A DNA stretch of 64,000 nt. Source: Verrucosispora sp. NA02020. GTDB lineage: Bacteria > Actinomycetota > Actinomycetes > Mycobacteriales > Micromonosporaceae. Below the pieces are notes generated by a model. The model was not told the origin of the DNA and did no database searches. It was given only the letters and a program-made list of their open reading frames with translations. Numbering within the stretch: the stretch's first letter is position 1; the number at the start of each line of letters is the position of its first letter. The position numbers were made by a program, and so were the translations under genes. Of the stretch, positions 54,830 through 63,820 are shown one piece after another. The DNA lies in the NCBI RefSeq assembly GCF_013364215.1, contig NZ_CP054923.1:1798001-1862000 (forward strand), written 5' to 3'.

Positions 54830-56032
54830 ATGACCGTGGCTTACCTGGTGGCCGGTGTGCGTACCCCGATCGGCCGCTACGCCGGTGCCCTGGCCGGCGT
54901 CCGCCCCGACGACCTGGCCGCGCACGTGATCCGTGAGCTGGTGGCCCGTCATCCGGCGGTGGACTGGGCACGCACCGACGACGTGATCCTGGGCTGCGCC
55001 AACCAGGCCGGTGAGGACAACCGCAACGTGGCCCGGATGGCGGCGTTGCTCGGCGGGCTGCCCGAGCAGGTGTCCGGCAGCACGATCAACCGGCTCTGCG
55101 GTTCCGGTCTCGACGCGCTGGCCACCGCCGCCCGCGCGGTGGTCGCCGGTGAGGCCGATCTGGTCGTCGCGGGCGGCGTCGAGAGCATGAGCCGGGCCCC
55201 GTTCGTGATGCCGAAGGCGACCACCGCCTACTCCCGGGCCGCCGAGGTCCACGACACAACCATCGGCTGGCGACTGGTCAACCCGCTGATGCGGCAGGGT
55301 TGGGGCGTCGACTCGATGCCGGAGACGGCCGAGAACGTGGCCGAGGAGTACGGCGTGGACCGGTCCGCGCAGGACGAGTTCGCGTACCGCTCCCAGGCGC
55401 GGGCCGCGAAGGCCCAGGCCGACGGGCGGTTGGCCGAGGAGATCGTGCCGGTGACCGTGCCGGCCGGGCGGCGCGAGACGCGCCTGGTGGAGGTCGACGA
55501 GCATCCCCGGCAGACGTCGCTGGAGAAGCTCGCCGCGCTGCCCACCCCGTTCCGCGACGGCGGCACCGTCACCGCGGGGAACTCGTCCGGCGTCAACGAC
55601 GGCGCGGTGGCGCTGCTGGTCGCCTCGGAGGCGGCCGTCGCCGCGTACGGCCTCACTCCGCTGGCCCGGGTCTCCGGCGCCGCGGCGGCCGGCGTGCCGC
55701 CCCGGACCATGGGCGTCGGCCCGGTCCCGGCGACCCGGCGGCTGCTCGACCGGCGCGGGTTGGCCGTGGCCGACCTCGACGTGATCGAGCTGAACGAGGC
55801 GTTCGCCGCGCAGGCCGTCGCGGTGCTGCGTGAGCTGGGCCTGCCGGAGGACGCCGAGCACGTCAACCCGAACGGCGGCGCCATCGCGCTGGGGCACCCG
55901 CTGGGTGCCAGCGGCGCCCGACTGGCGCTCACCGCCGCGCTGGAGCTACGCCGCCGGGGCGGTCGACGGGCCCTGGCCACCATGTGCGTCGGCGTCGGGC
56001 AGGGCATCTCGCTGTTGCTGGAAGCGGCCTGA
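54830..56032 (+). CDS. Thiolase (acetyl-CoA acetyltransferase / 3-oxoadipyl-CoA thiolase-like)
   Basis: 400-residue thiolase with the catalytic triad: C90 in STINRLCGSGLDAL, H356 in GGAIALGHPLGASGARL and C386 in ATMCVGVGQG. AYLVAGVRTPIGRYAGAL is the family N-terminus. Motifs of PcaF-type (3-oxoadipyl-CoA) and acetoacetyl-CoA thiolases overlap, so degradative versus biosynthetic use cannot be told; no aromatic-degradation genes are adjacent. ATG has AAGGA eight bases upstream. Confidence 0.92.
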   Translation: MTVAYLVAGVRTPIGRYAGALAGVRPDDLAAHVIRELVARHPAVDWARTDDVILGCANQAGEDNRNVARMAALLGGLPEQVSGSTINRLCGSGLDALATAARAVVAGEADLVVAGGVESMSRAPFVMPKATTAYSRAAEVHDTTIGWRLVNPLMRQGWGVDSMPETAENVAEEYGVDRSAQDEFAYRSQARAAKAQADGRLAEEIVPVTVPAGRRETRLVEVDEHPRQTSLEKLAALPTPFRDGGTVTAGNSSGVNDGAVALLVASEAAVAAYGLTPLARVSGAAAAGVPPRTMGVGPVPATRRLLDRRGLAVADLDVIELNEAFAAQAVAVLRELGLPEDAEHVNPNGGAIALGHPLGASGARLALTAALELRRRGGRRALATMCVGVGQGISLLLEAA

Positions 56033-56097
56033 CCGGCCGCGACACGGCGCGAACGGGAAAGGTGTTCGTGGATCTCCCTCGGCGTGACCGACCGGCC

Positions 56098-56103
56098 TAG
56101 AGT
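56098..56103 (+). promoter_or_regulatory. Candidate -10 box for the methyltransferase-GGDEF operon
   Basis: TAGAGT, 23 bases before the GTG at 56127, followed by a GAGCTGAG ribosome-site-like sequence. No convincing -35. Confidence 0.4.
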
Positions 56104-56126
56104 GGTCTGCATCACGACGAGCTGAG

Positions 56127-56951
56127 GTGCCAGTGCAGACCCCCGACGGACTCCCCTCCGAGATCGACCTCTCGCGGCCCAGCGCGGCCCGGGTGTACGA
56201 CTACTTCCTGGGCGGCGCCCACAACTTCGAGATCGACCGCAGGCTGGCCGAGCAGATCGCCGCCACCACACCCCACCTGCCGGCGACCATGCGGGCCGGG
56301 CGGGAGTTCCTGCGTCGGGCCGTACGCGTGCTGCTCGACGCCGGCATCGACCAGTTCCTCGACATCGGCTCCGGCATCCCCACCGTCGGCAACGTGCACG
56401 AGGTGGCCCAGGCCGCGAACCCGAAGGCCCGCGTGGTCTACGTCGACATCGACCCGGTGGCGGTGGCGCACAGCCGGGAACTGCTGACCGGCGACGAGCT
56501 GACCGGCGTGCTCCACGGCGACCTGCGCGACCCGGAGCGGCTCCTGGCCGACGCCCGGGCGTTGCGGCTGCTCGACTTCGACCGCCCGCTCGGCGTGCTG
56601 CTCGCCGGGGTGGTGCACTTCGTGCCGGACACCGACCGTCCCGCCGACGTCCTGGCCACCCTGCGGTCCGCCACCGTCCCCGGCAGCCACCTGGTCCTCT
56701 CGCACTCCACCTTCGAGGACCAGCCACCGGAGATGTTGGACGCGCAACGGCTGTCCGCGCGGACCGCCACCGAGATCACGCTGCGCTCGCGGGCCGAGAT
56801 CACCGGCTTCTTCGGTGACTGGACGCTGCTGCCGCCGGGAGTGGTGCACATGGAGCTGTGGCGTCCCGACGCGCCGTCCGAGGTGGCCGCGAACCCGCAA
56901 CGGTTCGGCGCCTTCGGCGGCGTCGCCCGGAACGACCGGTCCGCCGGCTGA
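56127..56951 (+). CDS. SAM-dependent methyltransferase, DUF574 (Methyltransf_19) family
   Basis: 274 residues of a family abundant in actinomycetes. Diagnostic segments: IDLSRPSAARVYDYFLGGAH, NFEIDRRLAEQ, the SAM motif FLDIGSGIPTVGNVHEVAQA, VVYVDIDPVAVAHSRELL, and the C-terminal FGDWTLLPPGVVHMELWRPD. Substrate unknown. GTG 56127 or GTG 56133 may start it. The GGDEF/EAL gene begins four bases after the stop, so the two are co-translated. Confidence 0.9.
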   Translation: MPVQTPDGLPSEIDLSRPSAARVYDYFLGGAHNFEIDRRLAEQIAATTPHLPATMRAGREFLRRAVRVLLDAGIDQFLDIGSGIPTVGNVHEVAQAANPKARVVYVDIDPVAVAHSRELLTGDELTGVLHGDLRDPERLLADARALRLLDFDRPLGVLLAGVVHFVPDTDRPADVLATLRSATVPGSHLVLSHSTFEDQPPEMLDAQRLSARTATEITLRSRAEITGFFGDWTLLPPGVVHMELWRPDAPSEVAANPQRFGAFGGVARNDRSAG

Positions 56952-56955
56952 CCTG

Positions 56956-59136
56956 ATGTCCGCCGTCGGCGACTCCGGCGGGAACGCCGTGGACCAGACC
57001 GGTGCCCAGCGGTACGCGGCCGACTGGGCCCGTGCCGTACGCGGGTTCGGGTTCGTGCCGTTGAGCCCGACCGAGACCGAGCGGCTGCTGCTCGGACACA
57101 CCGTGCGGCTGGCCCGTGCGCTGCTCTCCGGCGAGCCGGTGACCCCGACCGCCGAGGATGTCGGGCGCGCCCTGGTGGCGGCCCATCTGATCGCGCCGGG
57201 GGTGATCGGGTGGGCGGTGCGTACCCTTGCCGCCCGGTTCCCCACCGAGGTGCTGGACGTCCGGGCGGACCGGCCCGATCTCGCCGACCGGGTCTCGGCG
57301 GCGCAGGCGGGCCTGGCCGCCGGCTTCGCCGGTGCGCTGCGTGACCGCACCTTCGCCCAGCAGGAGGGGATCGCGCGCTCGGCGTGGCAGGCCCGGGACG
57401 ACGTGGAGCGGGCGCTGCGCGACAGCGAGGCGCGGTTCCGGGCGGTCTTCAGCGGGGCGGCCATCGGCATCGGCATCGCCGGGATCGACGGCACGATCAT
57501 CGACGTCAACCAGAGCTTCGCCGAGATGCTCGGCTACGACATCGAGGAACTGCGGCAGACGAACGTGGCGTCGCTGTTCCACGCCGACGACGCCGCCGGG
57601 ATGTGGGAGCTGTACCAGGAGCTGATCGAGGGCAAACACGAGGCGGCCCGGGTCGAGAAGCGCTACCACCGTAAGGACGGCACCGCCGTCTGGACGGACC
57701 TGGCGGTCTCGCTGATCCGGCACGACGACGGCCGGCCCCGGTTCACCGTCGCCGTGGTCGAGGACATCACCGAGCGGTACGAACTCCAGCAACGGCTACG
57801 GTTCCAGGCGCTGCACGACCCGCTCACCGGCCTGCCCAACCGGACGCTGTTCTTCGAGTCGCTCGGTCGGCTGGTGAACCGGACGCACCCGTCCGGCCGG
57901 GTCGGCGTCTGCTTCCTGGACCTCGACGGGTTCAAGGCGATCAACGACAGCCTGGGGCACGACCTCGGTGACCGGCTGCTCGTGCTGATCGCCCGGCGGC
58001 TGGCCGACTGCGTGGCCGACCGCGGCTACCTGGTCGCCCGGATGGGCGGCGACGAGTTCGTCATCCTGGTCGACGGCATCGCCCGGATCGAGGACGTGAC
58101 CGCGGTGGCCGAGACGGTGCTGGCCGCCGTCTCCGCCCCGGTGCACATCGGTGACCAGCAGCTCGCGGTCTCGGCGAGCATCGGCATCGTCGACTCGGAC
58201 CTGGCCGGCACCAGCGCCACCGAGCTGATGAAGGCCGCCGACACCACGCTGTACTGGGCCAAGGGGGAGGGCCGGGGCCGGTGGGCGGTGTACGACCCGG
58301 AGCGCAGTGCCCGGGACATCGCCCGGTCGGCGCTCGCCGCCGAACTGCCCACGGCGCTGGACCGGGGCGAGTTCGTGGTGCACTACCAGCCGATCGTGTC
58401 CCTGCTGGACGGCCAGATGCTGGCCGTCGAGGCGCTGGTCCGCTGGCAGCATCCGGAGCTGGGTCTGGTCGGGCCGGACCGGTTCATCGGACTGGCCGAG
58501 GAGACCGGCCTGATCGTCCGGCTCGGCGAGTGGGTGCTGCGGCAGTCCTGCCGGGACGCCCAGCGCTGGCACGCCGAGTTCCCGCAGGCCCGGCTGGTGG
58601 TCAGCGTCAACCTGGCCGCCCGCCAGGCCGACGCCCCGGCGATCGTGGACACCGTGGCCGACGCCCTGGCCGAGAGCGGGCTCCCCGCCGCACTGCTGCA
58701 ACTGGAACTGACCGAGAGCGCCGTGATGGGTTCCGCGGGCGAGCCGCTGCGGACGCTGTACCGGCTCGCCGCGCTCGGGGTCCGGCTGGCGGTGGACGAC
58801 TTCGGGACCGGGTACTCGAACCTGGCGTACCTGCGCCGGTTGCCGATCACCTGCCTGAAGCTGGCCGGGCCGTTCGTGGAGGGCCTGCGGGGCGACGATC
58901 CCTCCGTCGCCGACCACCGTGACGTACGGATCGTGGACGCGTTGGTCCGCTTGGCCCACGCGTTGGAACTCTGGGTGACCGCCGAGGCGGTGGAGACCGA
59001 GGCGCAGGCCGAGCGGCTGCGGTCGCTACGCTGCGACTCCGCGCAGGGCCGGCTGTTCGACCCACCCGGCCCGGCGGAGAAGATCGTCGCCCGGCTGCGG
59101 GGCACACCGTCTGATGGGGAGTCGACGTGGAGCTGA
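56956..59136 (+). CDS. PAS-GGDEF-EAL cyclic-di-GMP signalling protein
   Basis: 726 residues. The N-terminal ~150 residues are helical without a known domain. Next come a PAS/PAC domain (RAVFSGAAIGIGIAGIDGTI ... VVEDITERYELQ), a GGDEF domain with the intact motif RMGGDEFVILV, and an EAL domain. The EAL domain keeps EAL (AVEALVRWQHPE), the Asn of SVNLAARQ, LELTES, DDFGTGYSNLAYLRRLPI, and the conserved Lys and Glu. Both synthesis and hydrolysis of c-di-GMP are therefore possible, with PAS sensing deciding. No membrane segments. In streptomycetes such proteins tie c-di-GMP to development. ATG 56956; overlaps DUF456 by 10 bases. Confidence 0.93.
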   Translation: MSAVGDSGGNAVDQTGAQRYAADWARAVRGFGFVPLSPTETERLLLGHTVRLARALLSGEPVTPTAEDVGRALVAAHLIAPGVIGWAVRTLAARFPTEVLDVRADRPDLADRVSAAQAGLAAGFAGALRDRTFAQQEGIARSAWQARDDVERALRDSEARFRAVFSGAAIGIGIAGIDGTIIDVNQSFAEMLGYDIEELRQTNVASLFHADDAAGMWELYQELIEGKHEAARVEKRYHRKDGTAVWTDLAVSLIRHDDGRPRFTVAVVEDITERYELQQRLRFQALHDPLTGLPNRTLFFESLGRLVNRTHPSGRVGVCFLDLDGFKAINDSLGHDLGDRLLVLIARRLADCVADRGYLVARMGGDEFVILVDGIARIEDVTAVAETVLAAVSAPVHIGDQQLAVSASIGIVDSDLAGTSATELMKAADTTLYWAKGEGRGRWAVYDPERSARDIARSALAAELPTALDRGEFVVHYQPIVSLLDGQMLAVEALVRWQHPELGLVGPDRFIGLAEETGLIVRLGEWVLRQSCRDAQRWHAEFPQARLVVSVNLAARQADAPAIVDTVADALAESGLPAALLQLELTESAVMGSAGEPLRTLYRLAALGVRLAVDDFGTGYSNLAYLRRLPITCLKLAGPFVEGLRGDDPSVADHRDVRIVDALVRLAHALELWVTAEAVETEAQAERLRSLRCDSAQGRLFDPPGPAEKIVARLRGTPSDGESTWS

Positions 59137-59627
59137 CGGACACCAACGGGGTGGTGGCGGTGGTCGCCGCCCTGGCCATCCTCGCCGGGCTGGCCGGGGT
59201 GGTGGTGCCCGGCCTGCCGGCGCTGCCGCTCTGCTGGGGCGGCGTGCTGGTGTGGACGCTGTTCGGCGGAGCCGGTGCCGGCCGGTGGCTGGTGCTCGCC
59301 GCCGCCACCCTGGTCGCGCTCGGCGGCACCGTGGTCAAGTACGCCTGGCCGGGCCGCAACCTCAAGCGGGCCGGGGTGCCCACCACCTCACTGCTCGCCG
59401 GCGCCGTACTCGGGCTGATCGGCTTCTTCGTGATCCCGGTCGTCGGCCTGGTGATCGGTTTCGTCGGCGGCATCTTCGCGATGGAACGGCTGCGGTTGGG
59501 CGACACCCGGCTGGCCTGGCCGGCGACGAAGCAGGCGGTCGGCGCGGCCGGCCTGTCGATGCTGATCGAGTTCCTCTCCGGCCTGGTGATCGGCATGCTC
59601 TGGGTGACCGGCCTGGTGATGACCTGA
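59127..59627 (+). CDS. DUF456 membrane protein
   Basis: 166 residues, about four membrane helices with the family's Gly-rich central repeats (LAGVVVPGLPALPLCWGGVL; LIGFFVIPVVGLVIGFVGGI). Function unknown; a glycine-zipper-like pore has been suggested for relatives. GTG 59127 overlaps the GGDEF/EAL stop, making the two genes translationally coupled. Confidence 0.88.
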   Translation: MELTDTNGVVAVVAALAILAGLAGVVVPGLPALPLCWGGVLVWTLFGGAGAGRWLVLAAATLVALGGTVVKYAWPGRNLKRAGVPTTSLLAGAVLGLIGFFVIPVVGLVIGFVGGIFAMERLRLGDTRLAWPATKQAVGAAGLSMLIEFLSGLVIGMLWVTGLVMT

Positions 59628-59982
59628 TCCGTGTGTGGCCCGTGGCGGGTGGTCGCCGGGCGGCGCGGGACGGAGCCAGGGCAGGGCACCGCGCCCTGCC
59701 CGAGAGAGAGGTGACGTCGCCCGCGCCGCCGCGGCTGTCGGGCCGTTCCGAGGGCCCGTGGTCGGCCCGTCGCGATCGGGCCTGGTCACAGGCTCAAGGA
59801 TGCGTCAGGTACGGCCCGACCGGCAACGCGATTAGTCGGCCGGCGGACGACGGGCCGGGTACGCCCCCGTGGTGCGCCGGACACCGGACCGGTTTGCCGG
59901 GGACGCGGAACGGGGTACGAGCGGAGCGTCCCGTTGACGGTGATCAGCTCGGCGGGTAGACCTTGGTGATGGAGGCTCGCGG
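59628..59982 (+). promoter_or_regulatory. Intergenic region upstream of the glutamine-synthetase-like gene
   Basis: 355 bases without a gene. Apart from the promoter at 59934-59962 I see only GC-rich sequence with short inverted repeats and a run GGCAGGGCACCGCGCCCTGCC (59680-59700) that can form an 8-9-bp hairpin downstream of DUF456. Confidence 0.5.
59934..59962 (+). promoter_or_regulatory. Housekeeping-type promoter TTGACG-N17-TAGACC
   Basis: The best -35/-10 pair in the window, at optimal 17-base spacing. Initiation near 59969 would give a leader of about 14 bases that starts at the GGAGG ribosome site of the glutamine-synthetase-like gene. Confidence 0.65.
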
Positions 59983-61347
59983 ATGAGGAATGCGCCGCTC
60001 ACGCTGGAGCAACTGCGGGTCGCGGTCGCCGAGGGCGAGATCGACACGGTGGTTCTGGCCCTGGTCGACATGCAGGGTCGGCTACAGGGCAAACGGTTCC
60101 ACGCGCCGTTCTTCCTCGACCAGGTCGTCGGGCACGGCAGTGAGGGCTGTGACTACCTGCTCGCGGTGGACGTCGACATGAACACCGTCGACGGATACGA
60201 GATGTCGAGCTGGTCGCGCGGCTACGGTGACCTGGCGATGACGCCGGACTTCGACACGCTGCGCCGGGTGCCGTGGCAGCCCGGGACCGCCCTGCTCCTG
60301 GCCGACCTGCACTGGCCCGGGGAGACCGGTCCGGTGACCGTCTCGCCCCGGCAGATCCTGCGCCGGCAACTCGACCGGCTGGCCGCGCACGGACTGACCG
60401 CGTACGCGGGCACGGAGCTGGAGTTCGTGCTGTTCCGTGACTCGTACGAGCAGGCATGGCAGCGCGGCTACCGCGAGCTGACCCCGGCCAACCAGTACAA
60501 CGTGGACTACTCGCTGCTCGGCACCGCCCGGGTGGAGCCGCTGCTGCGGCGTATCCGCAACGAGATGGCCGGCGCGGGACTCACCCCGGAGAGCGCCAAG
60601 GGTGAGTGCAACCTCGGCCAGCACGAGATCGCCTTCCGCTACGACGAGGCGGTGCGCTGCGCCGACCACCACGTGATCTACAAGAACGGGGCTAAGGAGA
60701 TCGCCGCCCAGGAGGGCATGTCGATCACCTTCATGGCGAAGCCGAACGCCCGGGAGGGCAACTCCTGCCACATCCACTTCTCCCTGCGGGACGCCTCCGG
60801 CAGGTCGGCCATGTTGGGCGACGGACCGGGTCACCTGAGCGTCACCGGGCAGCGGGTGCTGGCCGGGCTGCTCGCCACGATGCGGGAGTTCAGCCTCCTC
60901 TTCGCGCCGAACATCAACTCCTACAAGCGCTACCAGCCGGGTTCCTTCGCCCCGACGGCGTTGCGCTGGGGCACCGACAACCGCACCTGCGCGCTACGGG
61001 TGGTGGGCCACGGTCAGGGGATGCGGGTGGAGAACCGGGTGCCGGGGGCGGACGTCAACCCGTACCTGGCGATCGCGGCACTGGTGGCGGGTGCGCTGCA
61101 CGGCATCGAGCAGGAGCTGGAGTTGGGCGAGGAGTGCACCGGCAACGCGTACGACGACGCGGCGGCCGAACGCGTCCCCGGCACCCTCCGGGACGCCCTC
61201 ACGCTCTGGGAGTCCTCCACGGTGGCCCGGACGGCCTTCGGCGACGACGTGGTCGCCCACTACACCAACATGGGCCGGGTCGAGCTGGCCGCCTTCGACG
61301 CGGCCGTCACCGACTGGGAACTCGCCCGTGGTTTCGAGCGCCTCTGA
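59983..61347 (+). CDS. Glutamine synthetase-like gamma-glutamyl-amine ligase (GlnA4/PuuA-type)
   Basis: 454 residues with GS catalytic folds: VLALVDMQGRLQGKRFHAPF, the ELEF metal motif (AGTELEFVLFRD), AKGECNLGQHEIAFRYDEAV, NSCHIHFSLRDASG and INSYKRYQPGSFAPTALRWG. The beta-grasp N-terminus and absence of the adenylylation-loop Tyr context of GlnA1 point to the GlnA3/GlnA4/PuuA branch, which ligates glutamate to polyamines or ethanolamine. An adjacent aldehyde dehydrogenase and SDR fit an amine-utilisation route. ATG 59983 with GGAGG seven bases upstream. Confidence 0.85.
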   Translation: MRNAPLTLEQLRVAVAEGEIDTVVLALVDMQGRLQGKRFHAPFFLDQVVGHGSEGCDYLLAVDVDMNTVDGYEMSSWSRGYGDLAMTPDFDTLRRVPWQPGTALLLADLHWPGETGPVTVSPRQILRRQLDRLAAHGLTAYAGTELEFVLFRDSYEQAWQRGYRELTPANQYNVDYSLLGTARVEPLLRRIRNEMAGAGLTPESAKGECNLGQHEIAFRYDEAVRCADHHVIYKNGAKEIAAQEGMSITFMAKPNAREGNSCHIHFSLRDASGRSAMLGDGPGHLSVTGQRVLAGLLATMREFSLLFAPNINSYKRYQPGSFAPTALRWGTDNRTCALRVVGHGQGMRVENRVPGADVNPYLAIAALVAGALHGIEQELELGEECTGNAYDDAAAERVPGTLRDALTLWESSTVARTAFGDDVVAHYTNMGRVELAAFDAAVTDWELARGFERL

Positions 61348-61384
61348 CCGAGCCCGGGTCGTCCCGTCTCGCGTGCGTCGATGT

Positions 61385-61465
61385 GCGCCGATCATGGAGT
61401 CGTGGCGCCCGACCTGTCCTCTTTCGCGACGTTCACGGAGTACCACAACTCCATGATCGCGGCGC
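61385..61465. repeat. Long palindrome with GATC arms (6 of 6)
   Basis: Arms GCGCCGATCATGGAGTCGTG plus G and CCACAACTCCATGATCGCGG plus CGC pair with one mismatch and a two-base bulge. The GATCATGGAGT(T/C)GTG core is shared with the palindrome at 41806. It lies 37 bases after the glutamine-synthetase-like stop. Confidence 0.85.
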
Positions 61466-61501
61466 AGAACACGGGCGGGGCAGGCAAGGTGGGCAGCGTG
61501 G

Positions 61502-62878
61502 GTGAGGGGAGTGTGGGTGGGCGTGGGTGAGGTGCGGAATCCGGCCAGCGGGGCGGTGCTGCGCGAGGTCGCGGGGGCGTCTGCGGACGAGGTCGACGCG
61601 GCGGTGGCGCGGGCGGCGGTGGCGTACGAGCGGTGGCGGTGGGTGGCGCCGGGGGAGCGGGCCCGGCTGTTGCGGCGGTTCGCGGCGGTGGTCGACGCGC
61701 ATGTGGAGGAGCTGGCCCGGCTGGAGGTCGAGAACGCCGGGCACACCATCGGCAACGCCCGCTGGGAGGCGGGCAACGTACGGGACGTGCTGGACTACTA
61801 CGCGGGGGCACCGGAGCGGCTGACCGGGCGGCAGATCCCGGTGGCGGGCGGGTTGGACGTCACGTTCCACGAGCCGCTCGGCGTGGTCGGGGTGATCGTG
61901 CCGTGGAACTTCCCGATGCCGATCGCCGCCTGGGGGCTGGCTCCCGCGCTCGCCGCCGGCAACACGGTGGTGCTGAAGCCCGCCGAGCTGACCCCGCTGA
62001 CCGCGTTGCGCCTGGGCGAGCTGGCCCGGGAGGCGGGGCTGCCCGAGGACGTGTTCACGGTGCTGCCGGGGCGGGGCGATGTGGTGGGCGAGCGCTTCGT
62101 CGACCATCCGGCGGTCCGCAAGATCTGCTTCACCGGCTCCACCGAGGTCGGCACCCGGATCATGGCGGGCTGCGCCGCCCAGGTGAAGCGATTGACCCTG
62201 GAGCTGGGCGGCAAGTCGGCGAACCTGGTCTTCGCCGACGCCGACCTGGAGAAGGCGGCGGCGACCGCGCCGTCGGGAGTCTTCGACAACGCCGGCCAGG
62301 ACTGTTGCGCCCGGTCCCGACTCCTGGTGCAGCGCTCGGTCTACGACCGCTTCCTGGAGCTGCTGGAGCCGGCGGTGCGGGCGTTCCGGGTACGCCACCC
62401 GGCCGACGAGGCCGCCGAGATGGGGCCGCTGATCTCCGCCGGGCACCGGGACCGGGTCGCCGGGTACGTCGACGGCGCGCGGGTCGCCTTCACCGGCTCC
62501 TGCCCGGACGGCCCCGGCTACTGGTACCCGCCGACGGTGCTGCTCGCCGACTCGCCGGCCGACCGGCACTGGCGCGAGGAGGTCTTCGGCCCGGTCGTCT
62601 CGGTGCTGCCCTTCGACGACGAGGCGGACGCGATCCGGCTCGCCAACGACACCGAGTACGGCCTCTCCGGCTCGGTCTGGACGCGGGACGTGGGCCGGGC
62701 GGTGCGCGTGGCGCGGGCGGTGGAGGCGGGCAACCTGAGCGTCAACTCGCACTCCTCGGTGCGGTACTCGACGCCGTTCGGCGGGATGAAACGCTCCGGT
62801 CTCGGTCGCGAGCTGGGTCCGGACGCCCTGCACGCGTTCACCGACGTCAAGAACGTCTTCATCAGCACGGAGGAGTGA
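61502..62878 (+). CDS. NAD(P)-dependent aldehyde dehydrogenase
   Basis: 458 residues, start uncertain because five GTG codons are in frame at 61502, 61511, 61517, 61523 and 61532; the conserved sequence begins at VRNPASGAVLREVAG. Catalytic Glu in TLELGGKSANLVF and catalytic Cys in NAGQDCCARSRLLV; Rossmann motif FTGSTEVG and VIVPWNFPMPIAAWGLAPAL present. Likely oxidises the (gamma-glutamyl-)aminoaldehyde made from the product of the upstream ligase. The SDR gene follows after three bases. Confidence 0.9.
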   Translation: MRGVWVGVGEVRNPASGAVLREVAGASADEVDAAVARAAVAYERWRWVAPGERARLLRRFAAVVDAHVEELARLEVENAGHTIGNARWEAGNVRDVLDYYAGAPERLTGRQIPVAGGLDVTFHEPLGVVGVIVPWNFPMPIAAWGLAPALAAGNTVVLKPAELTPLTALRLGELAREAGLPEDVFTVLPGRGDVVGERFVDHPAVRKICFTGSTEVGTRIMAGCAAQVKRLTLELGGKSANLVFADADLEKAAATAPSGVFDNAGQDCCARSRLLVQRSVYDRFLELLEPAVRAFRVRHPADEAAEMGPLISAGHRDRVAGYVDGARVAFTGSCPDGPGYWYPPTVLLADSPADRHWREEVFGPVVSVLPFDDEADAIRLANDTEYGLSGSVWTRDVGRAVRVARAVEAGNLSVNSHSSVRYSTPFGGMKRSGLGRELGPDALHAFTDVKNVFISTEE

Positions 62879-62881
62879 GCG

Positions 62882-63646
62882 ATGCGGCGGTTGCAGGACC
62901 GGGTGGCGGTGGTCACCGGCGCGGCCAGCGGGATCGGACTGGCCACCGTTCGGCGGTTGGCCGCCGAGGGAGCCCGGGTGGTCTGCGTCGATGTCGACAC
63001 CGAGGGGGGTGCCCGGGCCGCCGAGGAGGTCGACGGGACCTTCGTCGCCGTCGACGTGACCGACGAGGGTGCCGTCCGTGACCTCTTCGACGGGGTGGTC
63101 GAGCGGTACGGGCGGGTGGACGTCTCGTTCCACAACGCGGGCATCTCCCCGCCGGACGACGACTCCATCCTGGAGACCGGGCTGGACGCCTGGGAGCGGG
63201 TGCTGCGGGTGAACACCACGAGCGTCTACCTGTGCTGCAAGTACGTCATCCCGCACATGCGCCGGCAGGGCCGGGGCTCGATCATCAACACCGCCTCGTT
63301 CGTGGCGCTGATGGGTGCGGCGACGTCGCAGATCGCGTACACCGCGAGCAAGGGCGGGGTGTTGGCGCTGAGCCGGGAACTGGGCGTGCAGTTCGCCCGG
63401 GAGGGCATCCGGGTCAACGCCCTGTGCCCCGGTCCGGTGGCCACGCCGCTGCTGCGGGAGCTGTTCGCCGCCGATCCGGAGCGGGCCGCGCGCCGGCTGG
63501 TGCACGTGCCGATGGGGCGGTTCGGCGAACCGACCGAGATCGCCGCCGCGGTGGCCTTCCTGGCCAGTGACGACTCCTCGTTCATGACCGCCGCGCAGTT
63601 CGTGGTCGACGGCGGGATCACCGGCGCGTACGTCACGCCGCTGTGA
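62882..63646 (+). CDS. Short-chain dehydrogenase/reductase
   Basis: 254-residue classical SDR: NAD site VVTGAASGIGLATVRRLAAE, DVTDEG, FHNAGISPP, catalytic Ser in INTASFVALMG and Y-x3-K in IAYTASKGGVLALS; C-terminal PMGRFGEPTEIAAAVAFLAS. Probably NAD-dependent (acidic residue CVDVD after strand 2). Same operon as the ligase and aldehyde dehydrogenase; exact substrate unknown. ATG 62882. Confidence 0.9.
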   Translation: MRRLQDRVAVVTGAASGIGLATVRRLAAEGARVVCVDVDTEGGARAAEEVDGTFVAVDVTDEGAVRDLFDGVVERYGRVDVSFHNAGISPPDDDSILETGLDAWERVLRVNTTSVYLCCKYVIPHMRRQGRGSIINTASFVALMGAATSQIAYTASKGGVLALSRELGVQFAREGIRVNALCPGPVATPLLRELFAADPERAARRLVHVPMGRFGEPTEIAAAVAFLASDDSSFMTAAQFVVDGGITGAYVTPL

Positions 63647-63820
63647 TGTAACCGACACTTCCGGTGAACGGTGGGGCGATTCGTATCGGTTGATCGACAA
63701 GTGTCGTGGGGTAATCAGCGTCGCGATCAGCTGATGCGTTACGTTCCTGGTTCGGCGGGGTAGAAGTCCGGTCACGGCAGCGATGATCAGGGCACGTCGC
63801 GCACAGGCCGGGGAGGCTGC
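63647..63820 (+). promoter_or_regulatory. Intergenic region before the last gene
   Basis: 174 bases, comparatively AT-rich. It has an inverted repeat CGACACTT / AAGTGTCG (63654-63661 and 63700-63707) that can terminate the SDR operon, and a 10-bp palindrome ATCAGCTGAT (about 63727-63736). A GGTTCGGCGGGGTAGAAG stretch near 63755 might be an alternative-sigma promoter; this last is weak. Confidence 0.35.
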
